From Diplolepis rosae (Eukaryota; Arthropoda; Insecta; Hymenoptera; Diplolepididae): 64,000 nt of DNA. The notes under the pieces were generated by a model. The model saw nothing but the letters and a program-made list of their open reading frames with translations, made no database searches and was not told the origin of the DNA. The DNA lies in the NCBI GenBank assembly GCA_030998225.1, contig JAPYXD010000727.1, positions 2,976,001 to 3,040,000 of the forward strand. The letters are read 5' to 3'. This document shows positions 47,632 through 57,962 of the stretch, one piece after another (position 1 is the first letter of the stretch; the number at the start of each line of letters is the position of its first letter). The position numbers and the translations under genes are program-made.

Positions 47632-48068
47632 GTAAGTTATTGGATCTATAACTTAATTCGTGCGGTTTTTGTTCAAAATTTGAACGTTTATTTAAGAAAA
47701 ACATGTACAGTAGTATTATTCAAAGTGTTGCCCATCTGAAGCTATGACTTTTTCCCATCTTTCTGGCAATTTGTGGATTCCATCCCAAAAGAACTGCGCC
47801 GGCTTGGCGGCCAAGAATGAATCAAACCAATTTTTGATACCCTGTTCTGATGTGAACCGTATTCCAGTGAGGGCGTTCTGCATCGACCGAAACAAATGGT
47901 AGTCAGAAGGGGCAAGGTCTGGGCTATAAGGCGGGTGGGGTAAAATCTCCCATCCACTGTTTTCCAAATAGTTCTTAATCGGAATAGCGACATGGGGCCG
48001 AGCGTTGTGATGATGGAAAATTATTGTCTCGTGTCTGGTCGCATGTTCCGGGCGTTTTTCGGCTATTC

Positions 48069-48286
48069 CCGCGAAAAAAAAGTTGATCTTGTTAGATCTG
48101 GTCAGATCAAATTTCCAGATCTAACCAGATCTTGATTTTGTCGAGATCTGACCAGATCTACTTCAGATCTGACCAGATCTACTTTAGATCTGATCAGATC
48201 TGGTCAGATCTCGACAAAATCAAGATCTGGTTGGATCTGGGAATTTGATCTGACCAGATCTAACAAGATCAACTTTTTTGTCGCGG
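48069..48286. mobile_element. AGATCTGACC foldback inside the mariner
   Basis: Begins CCGCGAAAAAAAAGTTGATC and ends GATCAACTTTTTTGTCGCGG. The 218-bp body is an almost continuous alternation of AGATCTGACC and its complement, so it folds into a hairpin. It interrupts the transposase frame after LKRAI. A short ATT lies on both sides and may be the target duplication. Confidence 0.7.
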
Positions 48287-48621
48287 ATTGCTCTCTTCAA
48301 ACGGATTAATTGTGTTCGGTAGCGTTCTCCATTGATGGTTTCACCCGGTTTTAGCAGCTCATAATACAGTACACCCTTCTGATCCCACCAAATACAGAGC
48401 ATTACCTTCGCGCCATGGATATTCGGCTTTGCCGTTGATTTGGCTGGTTGGCCGGGTTTCACGCATATGATTTTTGGCGCTTGGGGTTGTCGTAATGGAT
48501 CCCTTTTTCATCACCAGTAACAATCCGATGCAAAAATGACTTCTTTTCGTAGCGTTCCAGCAGCATTTCGGACATGCAAAACCGCCTTTCAACGTCTCTC
48601 GGCTTGAGTTCATGTGGCACC

Positions 48622-49226
48622 TACGGAAGCTTGTATCCGCCAACCTGCCACAGTGTCGCTAGTTGTTGGTCTATGCCAGTCTAAGCGGCTTGTATTCGCC
48701 ACTACCGACAGTGTCACAAGTTTCTTCGGCTCTTCCGGTTTGCTTATGCAACCTACATAGCATATGTTTTGTAGTGAAGTGAAGTAAGATTATTATTTCA
48801 AACAATTTCTTTGATAGGTATTATAAAATTCTTAACATTTTAATTTAAAAGTTACTTAGTTATACCCAACATATTTTTCAAAAACAGGTTATGTGGTATC
48901 ATTCTTGCTTTTTATATTCAAGTATTATTTACTTATCTTATATATCAGTAATTGTCGTAAAATTAATTAATCTTTTCTTTGACAATAATCTTTAACTTAA
49001 GAATAAGTAATATATGGAAAAATTGAATTACCTGGCTTCACTTCACTACAAAACATGTGCCATGTAGGTTGCATAAGCAAATCGGCCCTTCCGGTTTGCG
49101 AGTCGCAAACCGGAAGAGCCGAAGAAACTTGCGACACTGTCGGTAGTGGCGAATACAAGCCGCTTAGACTGGCATAGACCAACAATTAGCGACACTGTGG
49201 CAGGTTGGCGGATACAAGCTTCCGTA
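48622..49226. mobile_element. 605-bp foldback inside the mariner, 6-bp duplication
   Basis: Starts TACGGAAGCTTGTATCCGCC and ends with the reverse complement. The arms match for about 150 bp (GGCGAATACAAGCCGCTTAG, TTGCATAAGCAAA in both). The target repeat GGCACC is exact on both sides (48616-48621 and 49227-49232), and deleting element plus one copy rejoins the transposase frame. No coding capacity. Confidence 0.8.
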
Positions 49227-49759
49227 GGCACCCAATTTCCTTGCTTTTGAATGTATCCGGCTGCTTTTAAACGTTTTGAAATGGCTGCTTGAGTGACTCC
49301 CAAAGATTCTGCGAGCTCTTCTTGTGTTTGGCAACAATCTTCATCGAGTAATGCTTCCAGTTCTAGATCTTCAAACTTTTTTGGCTGCCCAGGACGTTCT
49401 TCATCTTCCAAGCTAAAATCACCACTTTAAATCGTGCAAACCACTTTTGGCACGTTCGTTCAGCTAGAGCATTTTCACCATAAACTTCCACCAAAATACG
49501 ATGACTTTCGGCAGCAGTTTTCTTTATATTAAAGTAATGAAGAAGAACTCCCCGTAAAAACACTTTTTCAGGCACAAAGTTCGACACATTTGAGTAAAAA
49601 AAAAATTATTGTTGTTTACGCTTCAAATGAATGACATATACTAAAAAAGACGCACAATGACAGTAGCTTTCTAACGCATATTCGGAATATTGGAATGATG
49701 GAATAATAATCAAGTACGCCATCTCTTCGCAAACCGCACGAATTAAGTTATAGATCCAA

Positions 49760-50222
49760 TATAAAATTTAAATTGACCATATGATTCTACGTAAGGTTGT
49801 TTATAATAGAAACATATACTTAAAATACAATTTCTTCTGCTGTGATTTGAAAGAATGCCGTTAACTGCAAAAATAGTTGATAGAATGAAATTATTATAAG
49901 ATATCATTCAATTATGAAATTATAATTATTATGAAATGTTACATATTATAATATTATGATAAATATCAATAATTGTTTCGTCTTTTTTAAGCTTGTTTTC
50001 ATATGAGCCAAATAGATATTAATTTTATTAGTTTAACTAAATTGAAAGTCGACATTTTTTCAAATCACAGATATAAATATATATAAGAACTTTATAAGTT
50101 TCATTAAATTTCATGAATAATGAATAATACAAAATTCTAATGGGAATAATTCATGAATATTTATTAAATAATGTACATGAATTACAAATTTATTGAGTAA
50201 CAGCTTAACTCAAAATACGGTC
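49760..50222. other. AT-rich spacer, no gene seen
   Basis: Expected to hold a downstream exon of the 45580 gene if that gene is intact, but none was recognised. A phrase near 49960 (AATATCAATAATTGTTTCGT) is shared with about 37045. Confidence 0.4.
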
Positions 50223-50746
50223 GGTGACCAAATTATTATACTCACTTTGTTTTTGTTAGTCACATAAACCCTCCCAATATTGACAAAACTCATGTTAAAA
50301 TTTTCCCCTAAAAATAAAATGAAAGACGTTAAAATTATGTATAAAATGACCCAGGGATGAAGTGTTTTTGTCAATTTTTAAGGAAGATATTGTGGAAAAA
50401 GTTCAAGTTTCAAAACTTTTCTTAAATTATAAATAATTCCCGGAATAATTGATGTTTTTAGATGTTTTTCGACTTATTTTAAAGGTAAATTCACGTAGCG
50501 TGTGAAAAACGTGCCAGAAAAGTTATACTTACTTTCCCTTAGATTCGTAAAACGTCTAAACTTAGAACAAAAAAGGCATATTAACTTAAAAAATTCTAAT
50601 ACTCAAAAAAAAAGAATTTAAAAACTACATAAAAGTGATAACCCAGAAGAATTTATTAAATTTGATTGAAAAATGGAATATAATTATTTTTAGTATTTTT
50701 AATATATAATATTGCAAGATTGAATTTATGCACCTTTTTTGTTCTA

Positions 50747-52773
50747 CACGGAAAGAAATTTGATGGCTAAATGTATTACGTTTTGTGAAAAGAAGTACCA
50801 ATTTTTAGAGAGTAAACCAGAACTATTGGAAAAAGTTGTGAAAAAGTCCCATCACAATGGTAAAGTTTATTATGTCAGTCTATACTCGCTGTCTGTCTGA
50901 AATTTGAGTCTAATAATGAGACATAATAGGAGCATTTATTTCATTCTACCGAATCTTCTGATCTAAATATACGTCTTCGTATAGAGCAGAGTTTTGAAAT
51001 CAACGCGCTTTTGAAAATGAAAACATTCAGACAAATTTTTACCATCTATGCACGGAGAAAAATAGTTGAAGTAATTTTACTCAACTTCCGATCAAATTTG
51101 GGACATAAGGACAAGTTAGAAGTTATTTAGTATCACTGTATTTATTTGTGATATATTAAATGTTCGAAAATGAATCAAAGTTGAGTAAAATTCAGAAGTG
51201 TAGGGTGAAGTATGAAAGCGTGCATTAAAAATTTTTAAATATATATATTATTACTCGTAGTATAACGATAAAAAACTAATCTTTTATTAAATCACAAAAA
51301 TAGTAGAGAGCTTTCCGTTCATTCTACTCTACGCTTCAATCGAGAGTTGAGTGAACCGTGAATCGCAAGATTTATTCCAACAGCTACATTTATTCACGCA
51401 GGAACGAATGAAAGGAATCTGCGCCTTGGGCACACATAACAAATTTTTAATTTCAAAAACTTAAATTCTTAAAATTAAATTGATATTATGAAAATTTAAA
51501 CAAAAAAAAGTCGATAAGTGTATTACATAAAATATGAAATATCACATAAATTACTCAGGCAGAATAATAATTTGGAATTCGCAAATGTAAAATCCATATT
51601 TTGAAAATATAAAACACAGAAAATAAAAGAACCTTCTTTTAAATGTTTTTATACAAGATACTTCTTAATAATAATGCAATTTTTTAATGTATATTTGAAA
51701 ATTTAGTTTCACTAAACTTCATACGTCGTTATAATAAAAATGTATACTAAATGTAATTTAATAATTATATTATATATATCAATAATCATAGTTATAATAA
51801 TTGATTAATTATATTAATTTTTAAAAATATTTTATCGATCATTTATGAAAAAAGTCGATTTATTTTTGGTTGAGTAAGGCTAAAAAATTTTATTGACGGC
51901 ACTTACTCTCACAAGCTCTGAATAACTCATGCAGTCACTATATAAGAAAGTTCCAAATTTTCTATCTCAGCATTATAAGCGAGCGTGTGCGCGATTCGAC
52001 GAAAGCGTATCGTACTATATATGAGTGTTGTTATTAGGTTTATATATTATGTAAGGTTATATGTTTAAGTGTATTTTTAATTTGAAATATGATTGGCTAC
52101 GTCCGTAATGGTGTGAATGTATTTGTAAGTTGTTTATGTATATACCGGATGACTATTGGCAGGCTCGAGGTAAGAATTTTTTTTTATTTGAGAGAACCTT
52201 ACCATTGCCAGTTGAAATAATACGCCCGATGCTCATTTTACCCAACTACGGTTTGAAGCACCTCAAGCGTCGGTGATATACTTATACATTTCATGTTAAC
52301 CCACTGACGCATGTTGGTGCCCTGTCGTCGATAACGTTTTACTCAACTCCTTACTATTCCCTATGTAACGCTTATTGTTATTCGATTTGGGTGAATTAGG
52401 TATATATCAAATTCATTTTACCCGACTAGGATTTAATAGATGTTCAAATGTCCTTATGTCCCAAGTTTAATCGACAGAGTTGAGTAAAATTACTTCAACT
52501 ATTTTTCTCCGTGTGATGGGTACGTTTCACTTTCGAGCATTCACATATTTCGACATCAGTAGGGCTTAGAAAGTAAAATGATATGAATGTTGCTATTATG
52601 TCTCATTATTAGACTCAAATTTCAGACAGACAGCGAGTATAGACTGACATAATAAACTTTACCATTATGATGGGACATTTTCAGAACATTTTCCAATAGT
52701 TCTGGTTTACTCTCTAAAATGGTACTTCTTTTCACAAAACGTAATACATTTAGTCATCAAATTTCTTTCCGTG
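50747..52773. mobile_element. TA-flanked element with CACGGAAAGAAATTTGATG ends
   Basis: Left CACGGAAAGAAATTTGATGG mirrors right CATCAAATTTCTTTCCGTG, TA on both sides (50745-50746 and 52774-52775). Arms of about 200 bp share long stretches (AGTATAGACTGACATAATAAAC and inverse). It sits on the axis of the outer palindrome. A further foldback lies inside it. Confidence 0.6.
51051..52513. mobile_element. Innermost element with CACGGAGAAAAATAGTTG ends
   Basis: Left CACGGAGAAAAATAGTTGAA mirrors right TTCAACTATTTTTCTCCGTG; the match continues through ACTCAACTT and GGGACATAAGGACA. The interior (51150-52440) is AT-rich with no transposase. A segment at about 51975-52140 is an inverted copy of sequence at about 43240-43390 (GCGAGCGTGTGCGCGATTCG), so part of the filling is shared with another locus. 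Confidence 0.6.
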
Positions 52774-53560
52774 TAGAACAAAAAAGGCGTATAAATTCAA
52801 ACTTGCAAAATTATATATTAAAAAATACTAAAAATAATTATATTCCATTTTTCAATCAAATTTGATAAATTCTTGTGTCTTTAATTTTAATTTTAGGGGA
52901 GCATTTTTATATATTGTATATGTATTGTCAATATTAGGGTAGTTTATGCAACTAATAAAAACGAAGTGAGTATAATAATTTGGCCACCCATTGTAATTGT
53001 AATCATGTAAATGAAAAACGTTAGAAAAGACGAATGTTTATTCATTTTTGTTTGAAAATTTCTGTTTCATTTTTTCTGCTTTGAATAATTGAAACGATTT
53101 AAGAACATTGTTTTTCGCCCATTAAATTGTTGACAATATGACTTCTTGTTGCTTTCATACGGTTATTAATCCTAACGAATACAGACTTTAAATAATAATT
53201 TTGCACATTGCAACTTATAACTGCGGTGAAGGTATTTCTCAAATTATAGTACGAACCTCTTTTCTCGGGTTTGTATACTTCTTGAAAATGCCGTTAAGTA
53301 TATACAGTCTTCTCCGAAATCACGAAAGCTGAAGATCGCCATCCGATAATTTAGTGAAAACCGTAACTATAGCAGTTAACAGTGTTTCCCTAAAATTAAG
53401 GAATAATTATTTTCAAAGTTATTAACATTTGAAAAAAAATATCTCAATATTCTGGTGTATATATATTTACGATTCCAACGATATAAAAAACTTATTTTTC
53501 AACTTTTTGTACTTAACGGTGTTCTTCCAAACAAATAATTGAAGAAAAAAAAATCTATCT

Positions 53561-53615
53561 CGGCCCGGATTAAAACCGGGGTCCCTACTCTTACATGAGT
53601 GGTCGCTAACCGAAT
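53561..53615 (-). repeat. tRNA-like head in the palindrome's left arm
   Basis: On the minus strand: GGTTAGCGACCACTCATGTA, an ACTC/GAGT hairpin, then GGGACCCCGG TTTTAAT CCGGG, which has the shape of a T arm with a B-box-like loop. It resembles a degraded tRNA end as found in SINE or Penelope-type repeats. The matching place in the right arm (about 56140) retains only AATCCGGGCCGAG. Confidence 0.5.
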
Positions 53616-53805
53616 ACGGAAAATCGTTGATTTCTCTATTTAATGCTTCAAGTACACTACCAGATAATAGTATTAATATTTTTATATTATTTTTGTATCA
53701 GCATTAGGTAAGCTCCTTTCCATTAGGAATTAATGATTAAAAAACATATTATCAATATAAAAGACCAGAAAAGTCTTAGTGTTTGGAAGACATAAAAAGG
53801 CAAAT

Positions 53806-53835
53806 GTTTCGGCCACAAATAAGGTCCCTCTTCAG
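53806..53835 (-). ncRNA. Hammerhead-like core, copy 1
   Basis: Minus-strand CTGAAGAG, a short stem with a bulge (GG and CC against GG and CC), then GAAAC. It has the CUGANGA/GAAA spacing of hammerhead ribozymes. Stems I and III not confirmed. Confidence 0.3.
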
Positions 53836-54220
53836 TGCCAGATAATTTTACGAAATCAAATACTAAGCTGTAAATGTGCAAAAATAAATTATTTATAGTA
53901 ATACTAGATTTTTTTGTTTATTTTTGTTTTCTTAATCATAATATTTTGTAGAAAAAACGCGCAAAGAACTTATGCAATGAGACAAGCTCCAAGGCGTCCA
54001 GGTACCTGACACACGAACGCGGAAAGACTGAGTTTTTTAAGAGTGAAATTTTGAATTTTATTTTATTTCTATTTTTATTCTTAATTTCCGATTTGTTCGA
54101 TTCCTTTTAAGATACAGATTAGGTAAGCTCCTTTCCATTAGGAATTAATGATTAAAAAACATATTATCAATATAAAAAACCAGAAAAGTCTTAGTGTTTG
54201 GAAGACATAAAAAGGCAAAT

Positions 54221-54250
54221 GTTTCGGCCACAAATAGGGTCCCTCTTCAG
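54221..54250 (-). ncRNA. Hammerhead-like core, copy 2
   Basis: Same core as copy 1 in the tandem unit 415 bp downstream, with CCC in place of ACC in the stem region. Activity not claimed. Confidence 0.3.
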
Positions 54251-54866
54251 TGCCAGCTAAATTTATGAAATTAAATACTAAGCTGTAAACGTGGAAAAAT
54301 AAATTATTCATACTAATACTAGATTTTCTAGTTTATTTTTGTTTTCTTAAGCATAATATTTTGTAGCAAAAACGTGCAAAGAACTTATGCAATGGGGCAA
54401 GCTCCAAGGCGTCTAGGAACCAGACCGCTTTAAAAATAGTCCTCAAATAAGAGAAGGAACTCCTGTTTGGCCGATCCATGAAGAATGTGACCGTAAAATT
54501 GCTTCTCCTCAAAGGCATACACAAGAACCACGTATAAGCAACGACATTTTTATACGAAACATTTTTTTAAGCACTAATTTTGTATGGAAAAACGCCACTA
54601 TCCATGAGGGAGGTTGATAACACCATTGAGAAGTATGCACCTCACCGAACACAGACACACGAACGCGGAAAGACGGAGTTTTTTAAGAGTAAAATTTTGA
54701 ATTAGCCGCACAGTCTGTTCGGTTGTCTAAAAGGAAACTGCTTTGGAAAGAGAGCAATACAGTTTCAAAAATAGCGTAAAGAATTAATATATACATGATA
54801 ACTATAAAAGTAGTAGCTTCTCTGAACTTTTTTGTTCAAGGCAACTACTGTAAAAAAAATTGATGT

Positions 54867-55070
54867 GCTATGTGTACAGGAACCGAAGCCGATTTCTCTC
54901 AGTGTAACAATGCCAGGCAAGAAATTTCAAATTTCAAAAAGTTCATGCCTCGCTTTAATATTAAAGGTCAAGCTCGCGTTTATAATATGTTCTGTGGCGC
55001 TGAAAACGTGTTAAATGTATTCATTATTTCATCAAATATCGGAGACGAATTTCAAAAATCTCTGGGATAA
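54867..55070 (+). CDS. Uncharacterised open frame at the palindrome centre
   Basis: A splice-acceptor-like TTTTTTTGTTCAAG ends at 54841. Immediately after it one frame reads ATTVKKIDVL; the main frame from 54867 reads MCTGTEADFSQC, later NMFCGAENVLNVF, stopping at 55071. The order (VKKIDVL, a Cys, then MFC-G) recalls the C-terminal half of trypsin-type proteins, so this could be a frame-shifted distal exon of the 45580 gene stranded by transposon insertion. Weak. It could equally be a random or element-encoded frame. Confidence 0.25.
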   Translation, partial: AMCTGTEADFSQCNNARQEISNFKKFMPRFNIKGQARVYNMFCGAENVLNVFIISSNIGDEFQKSLG

Positions 55071-55092
55071 TATTAAGCAACATGTTATCGTG

Positions 55093-55348
55093 TATGAGTT
55101 GAGCGCTTAGCGGCTTGCTTTTTCGATGTAATATTCGTTGCGGATTAATGCAACAGAATATAATACATTTGTCAGGACGAAAATGAAAATGAGATTTTTA
55201 TTTATTTTAAGAGTAAATTTCGCGTATATGAATATGATGAATGAAAAATCCGCAACGAATATTACACCGGAATAAAAACCCTAAGGCGCTGCATTAATTC
55301 GGAAAGAATTTCATATCGCATTACAAGTCGTTAAGCGCTCAACTCATA
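55093..55348. repeat. Nested inverted repeat at the centre
   Basis: ATGAGTTGAGCGCTTAGCGG and TGTAATATTCGTTGCGGATT on the left mirror AATCCGCAACGAATATTACA and TTAAGCGCTCAACTCAT on the right, unequal in length by insertions. Non-coding foldback. Confidence 0.6.
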
Positions 55349-55959
55349 TGCAGAACACGTTTCTTAATAGAATCTCCGAGATATTACATTTTCTTTAAAT
55401 TCAAATCGCTTCTTCCGAAGAATTCTCTAAATATCTGGTCTTAAACCTCTTTTCTCTCTCCTCTCTTCGAACACTCAAGTGTATTTGTGTCTCGAGTAGC
55501 CAGGACATAGCCTGTGTATGGGGTATGTTTATGGGTTTGAAACTTTACCCATCAAAATAAGTGGTCACTGTATATATTAATTCTTTACGCTATTTTTGAA
55601 ACTGTATTGCTCTCTTTCCAAAGCAATTTCCTTTTAGACAACCGAACAGAGTGTGCGGCTAATTCTATCTGCGGCCTCTGTATCTTAAAAGGAATCGAAC
55701 AAATCGGAAATTAAGAATAAAAATAGAAATAAAATAAAATTCAAAATTTCACCCTTAAAAAACTCAGTCTTTCCGCGTTCGTGTGTCAGGTACCTGGACG
55801 CCTCGGAGCTTGTCTCATTGCATAAGTTCTTTGCGCGTTTTTTCTACAAAATATTATGATTAAGAAAACAAAAATAAACAAAAAAATCTAGTATTACTAT
55901 AAATAATTTATTTTTGCACATTTACAGCTTAGTATTTGATTTCGTAAAATTATCTGGCA

Positions 55960-55989
55960 CTGAAGAGGGACCCTATTTGTGGCCGAAAC
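55960..55989 (+). ncRNA. Hammerhead-like core, copy 3
   Basis: Plus-strand CTGAAGAGGGACCC, loop TATTTGT, GGCC, GAAAC. Inverted partner of copy 1. Confidence 0.3.
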
Positions 55990-56493
55990 ATTTGCCTTTT
56001 TATGTCTTCCAAACACTAAGACTTTTCTGGTCTTTTATATCGATAATATGTTTTTTAATCATTAATTCCTAATGGAAAGGAGCTTACCTAATGCTGATAC
56101 AAAAATAATATAACAATATTAATACTATTATCTTAATTAATCCGGGCCGAGATAGATTTTTTTTGTTCTTCAATTATTTGTTTGGAAGAACATCGTTAAG
56201 TACAAAAAGTTGAAAAATAAGTTTTTTATATCGCTGGAATCGTAAATATAGATACACCAGAATATTGAGATAATTTTTTTCAAATGTTAATAACTTTGAA
56301 AATAATTATTCCTTAATTTTAGGGAAACACTGTTAACACCGCAGTTATAAGTTGCAATGTGCAAAATTATTATTTAAAGTCTGTATATTATGATTAAGAA
56401 AACAAAAATAAACAAAAAAATCTAGTATTACTATAAATAATTTATTTTTCCACGTTTACAGCTTAGTATTTAATTTCATAAAATTATCTGGCA

Positions 56494-56523
56494 CTGAAGA
56501 GGGCCCCTATTTGTGGCTGAAAC
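56494..56523 (+). ncRNA. Hammerhead-like core, copy 4
   Basis: CTGAAGAGGGCCCC, TATTTGT, GGCT, GAAAC: one stem base changed (GGCC to GGCT). Fourth unit copy at the right edge of the array. Confidence 0.3.
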
Positions 56524-56640
56524 CTTTGCCTTTTTATGTCTTTTAAACACTAAGACTTTTCCGGTTTTTTAAATCTATAATATGTTTTTTAATCATTAAT
56601 TCCTAATGGAAATGAGCTGACGCAATGCCAATACAAAAAT

Positions 56641-57844
56641 AATATAATGATTTAAATTTGGGCCAATATTAAGACAAAAGACATGAATACAAACATGTCA
56701 CAAAAGTTTTAATATTCCCCACTCATTATAACGTAACGTGCGCACGGGTGGCACTCTGTGTTGAAAATGACATGAGAGTTGACCGTCGCCGTGTGCGGCG
56801 CTGGCAGTGCTTTGGGCCGACGAGAGCTACAAAAATGCATGGGAAATTATACAAAAATGCAATAAAATTTTGCAAAAATGTTATTAAATCGATTTATTTT
56901 GATCATTTTATAAACTGTAAATAATTCTTTCATTAAAGAAAAATAAATCACTTGAAAAGGTGGAATAATGATGTCAATATAAATATAATAAAATAATTTT
57001 GACTAAGGTAATTTTTTCAAAAACTCAGACGTTATTGTTTCTAAACGTGTAATAAGATTAGAATAAAACAAATTTATTTTTGTATAATTTACTTCTTTAT
57101 TAATTATAATAAATAAAATAGGTTATTAATTATATTATTATGTATTTTATATTTCTACTTTCAGGAAATTTTGTTAAATATGTATATTATTTTCGAATAG
57201 TTTTTATGTTTTAAATATTGTTAAAAGAATATCAAGGAGCCTGTTATGAAAATAATTTTACATTCTAAATTCACACTTTGTGAATCGGCGTAAATTTTTG
57301 CAGATTCGACCTGTAACGAAATTTATCAGTTTCGAGAAAGATTCGCAGCTTTAATATGCGAACATAGGGCTTTTTAATTTTTTGACATTAAAAGAAGCCT
57401 CTTATACGAAGTTCTGCAAACAGAGCGACGTTTTTTATTCAGTCTTCGACAAGATGAGCCAGCATGAGTTTCCATTTCCATACAATAAACATACTGCAGA
57501 TGTTTTGGCATATGTGGCGTGGAACGAAGATACCCGGCTAAGAGCACGATGTTACTTTTCGAGGAAATCGCGTTTCTCTGAGACGGTCCGTTCGAGTAGG
57601 TCAAGCAGGTATAGACCACTGATCTCTATAATACACTGGATGCACAATGCCAATGGAAAAGTCCGCAAAGTCGTGTGCCCAATTGAAGGCTGAGCCGCCA
57701 TATTTACTTAGGTTGATTACAAAGAATGTTGCGGTAAATTAAAATTTAGTAAAAAGGGAAAAGTGTAAATATTAAAGAAACAATATGAAATCCATGCTTT
57801 TTTACCGGTATTAGTATTGATAGTATACATAATTAAACTAATGA
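56641..57844. other. Intergenic, with an unsupported 103-codon open frame
   Basis: A GC-richer patch lies at 56740-56830 (GTCGCCGTGTGCGGCGCTGG). Open frames at 57382-57693 (plus, 103 codons) and 57374-57619 (minus) overlap, and neither shows a motif. The plus frame has some hydrophilic, protein-like composition. I leave it uncalled. Confidence 0.4.
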
Positions 57845-57962
57845 AACTATTTTTAGTATAAATTAATTCGCGTTTCATAATTCAACCCTTATGTACCTGT
57901 ACATACACGGTTTTAAAAACTGAAAAAAAGCTCCATCCCCTTCTGTTTTAAAAAATGTTGAA

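Larger units (their letters stand above)
47716..49587 (-). pseudogene. Mariner transposase, broken
   Basis: Reading on the minus strand: helix-turn-helix N-terminus (CQKWFARFK), a frameshift near 49430, ERPGQPKKFED and a second HTH (TQEELAESLGVTQAAISKRL). A 605-bp foldback interrupts codons for NWVP/HELK. Then come RDVERR, the first catalytic Asp in TGDEKGIHYDNPKR, a stop in KSYA*, KVMLCIWWDQKGV, and a second insertion after LKRAI. HHNARPH stands where the family has HDNARPH, so the second catalytic Asp is lost. PPYSPDLAPSDYHLF keeps the third. The end matches ...ERWEKVIASDGQHFE. Frameshift, stop, two insertions and the Asp loss make it non-functional. Confidence 0.85.
47640..49759 (-). mobile_element. 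Mariner element, complete ends, inactive
   Basis: TA-flanked (47638-47639 and 49760-49761) with matching termini TTGGATCTATAACTTAATTC and the inverse GAATTAAGTTATAGATCCAA. The internal transposase is on the minus strand and broken (separate entry). Two unrelated foldbacks are inserted in its coding region. It lies 8 bp inside the intron after exon 2 of the 45580 gene, inverted relative to that gene. Confidence 0.85.
50223..52988. repeat. Outer arm of concentric palindromes
   Basis: Left GGTGACCAAATTATTATACT is mirrored by right AGTATAATAATTTGGCCACC. Inverted homology continues inwards (for example TTGCAAGATTGAATTTATGC against its inverse at about 52795) up to the CACGG-ended element at 50747-52773. 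This oldest layer is the most diverged, with unequal arm lengths (524 and 215 bp). Non-coding. Confidence 0.55.
53175..56640. mobile_element. Large interrupted palindrome of a repeated 300-bp unit
   Basis: Arms 53175-54120 and 55640-56390 are inverted copies in three blocks. A roughly 300-bp unit (core AAAGTCTTAGTGTTTGGAAG) occurs four times: minus at 53704-54005 and 54121-54420, plus at about 55790-56105 and 56390-56640. Each unit carries a hammerhead-like core. Left-arm extras (53225-53375, and the tRNA-like head at 53561-53615) are deleted from the right arm, so the halves diverged after inversion. The single-copy centre (54800-55080) holds an open frame and a nested 55093-55348 palindrome. 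Possibly Penelope-like or another retroelement relic; no reverse transcriptase was recognised. Confidence 0.5.

Noticed and set aside
47632..47739. C-terminal extension of the secreted gene by read-through
   Set aside because: The open frame beyond 47631 runs into the mariner end; the GTAAGT donor at 47632 fits better.
48069..48286. CRISPR-like or other regularly spaced repeat array
   Set aside because: AGATCTGACC units alternate in orientation without unique spacers; it is a foldback inserted in a mariner, and the genome is eukaryotic.
57382..57693. 103-codon plus ORF
   Set aside because: No recognisable motif, no flanking splice or promoter signals, and a comparable frame on the other strand; kept only as a note.
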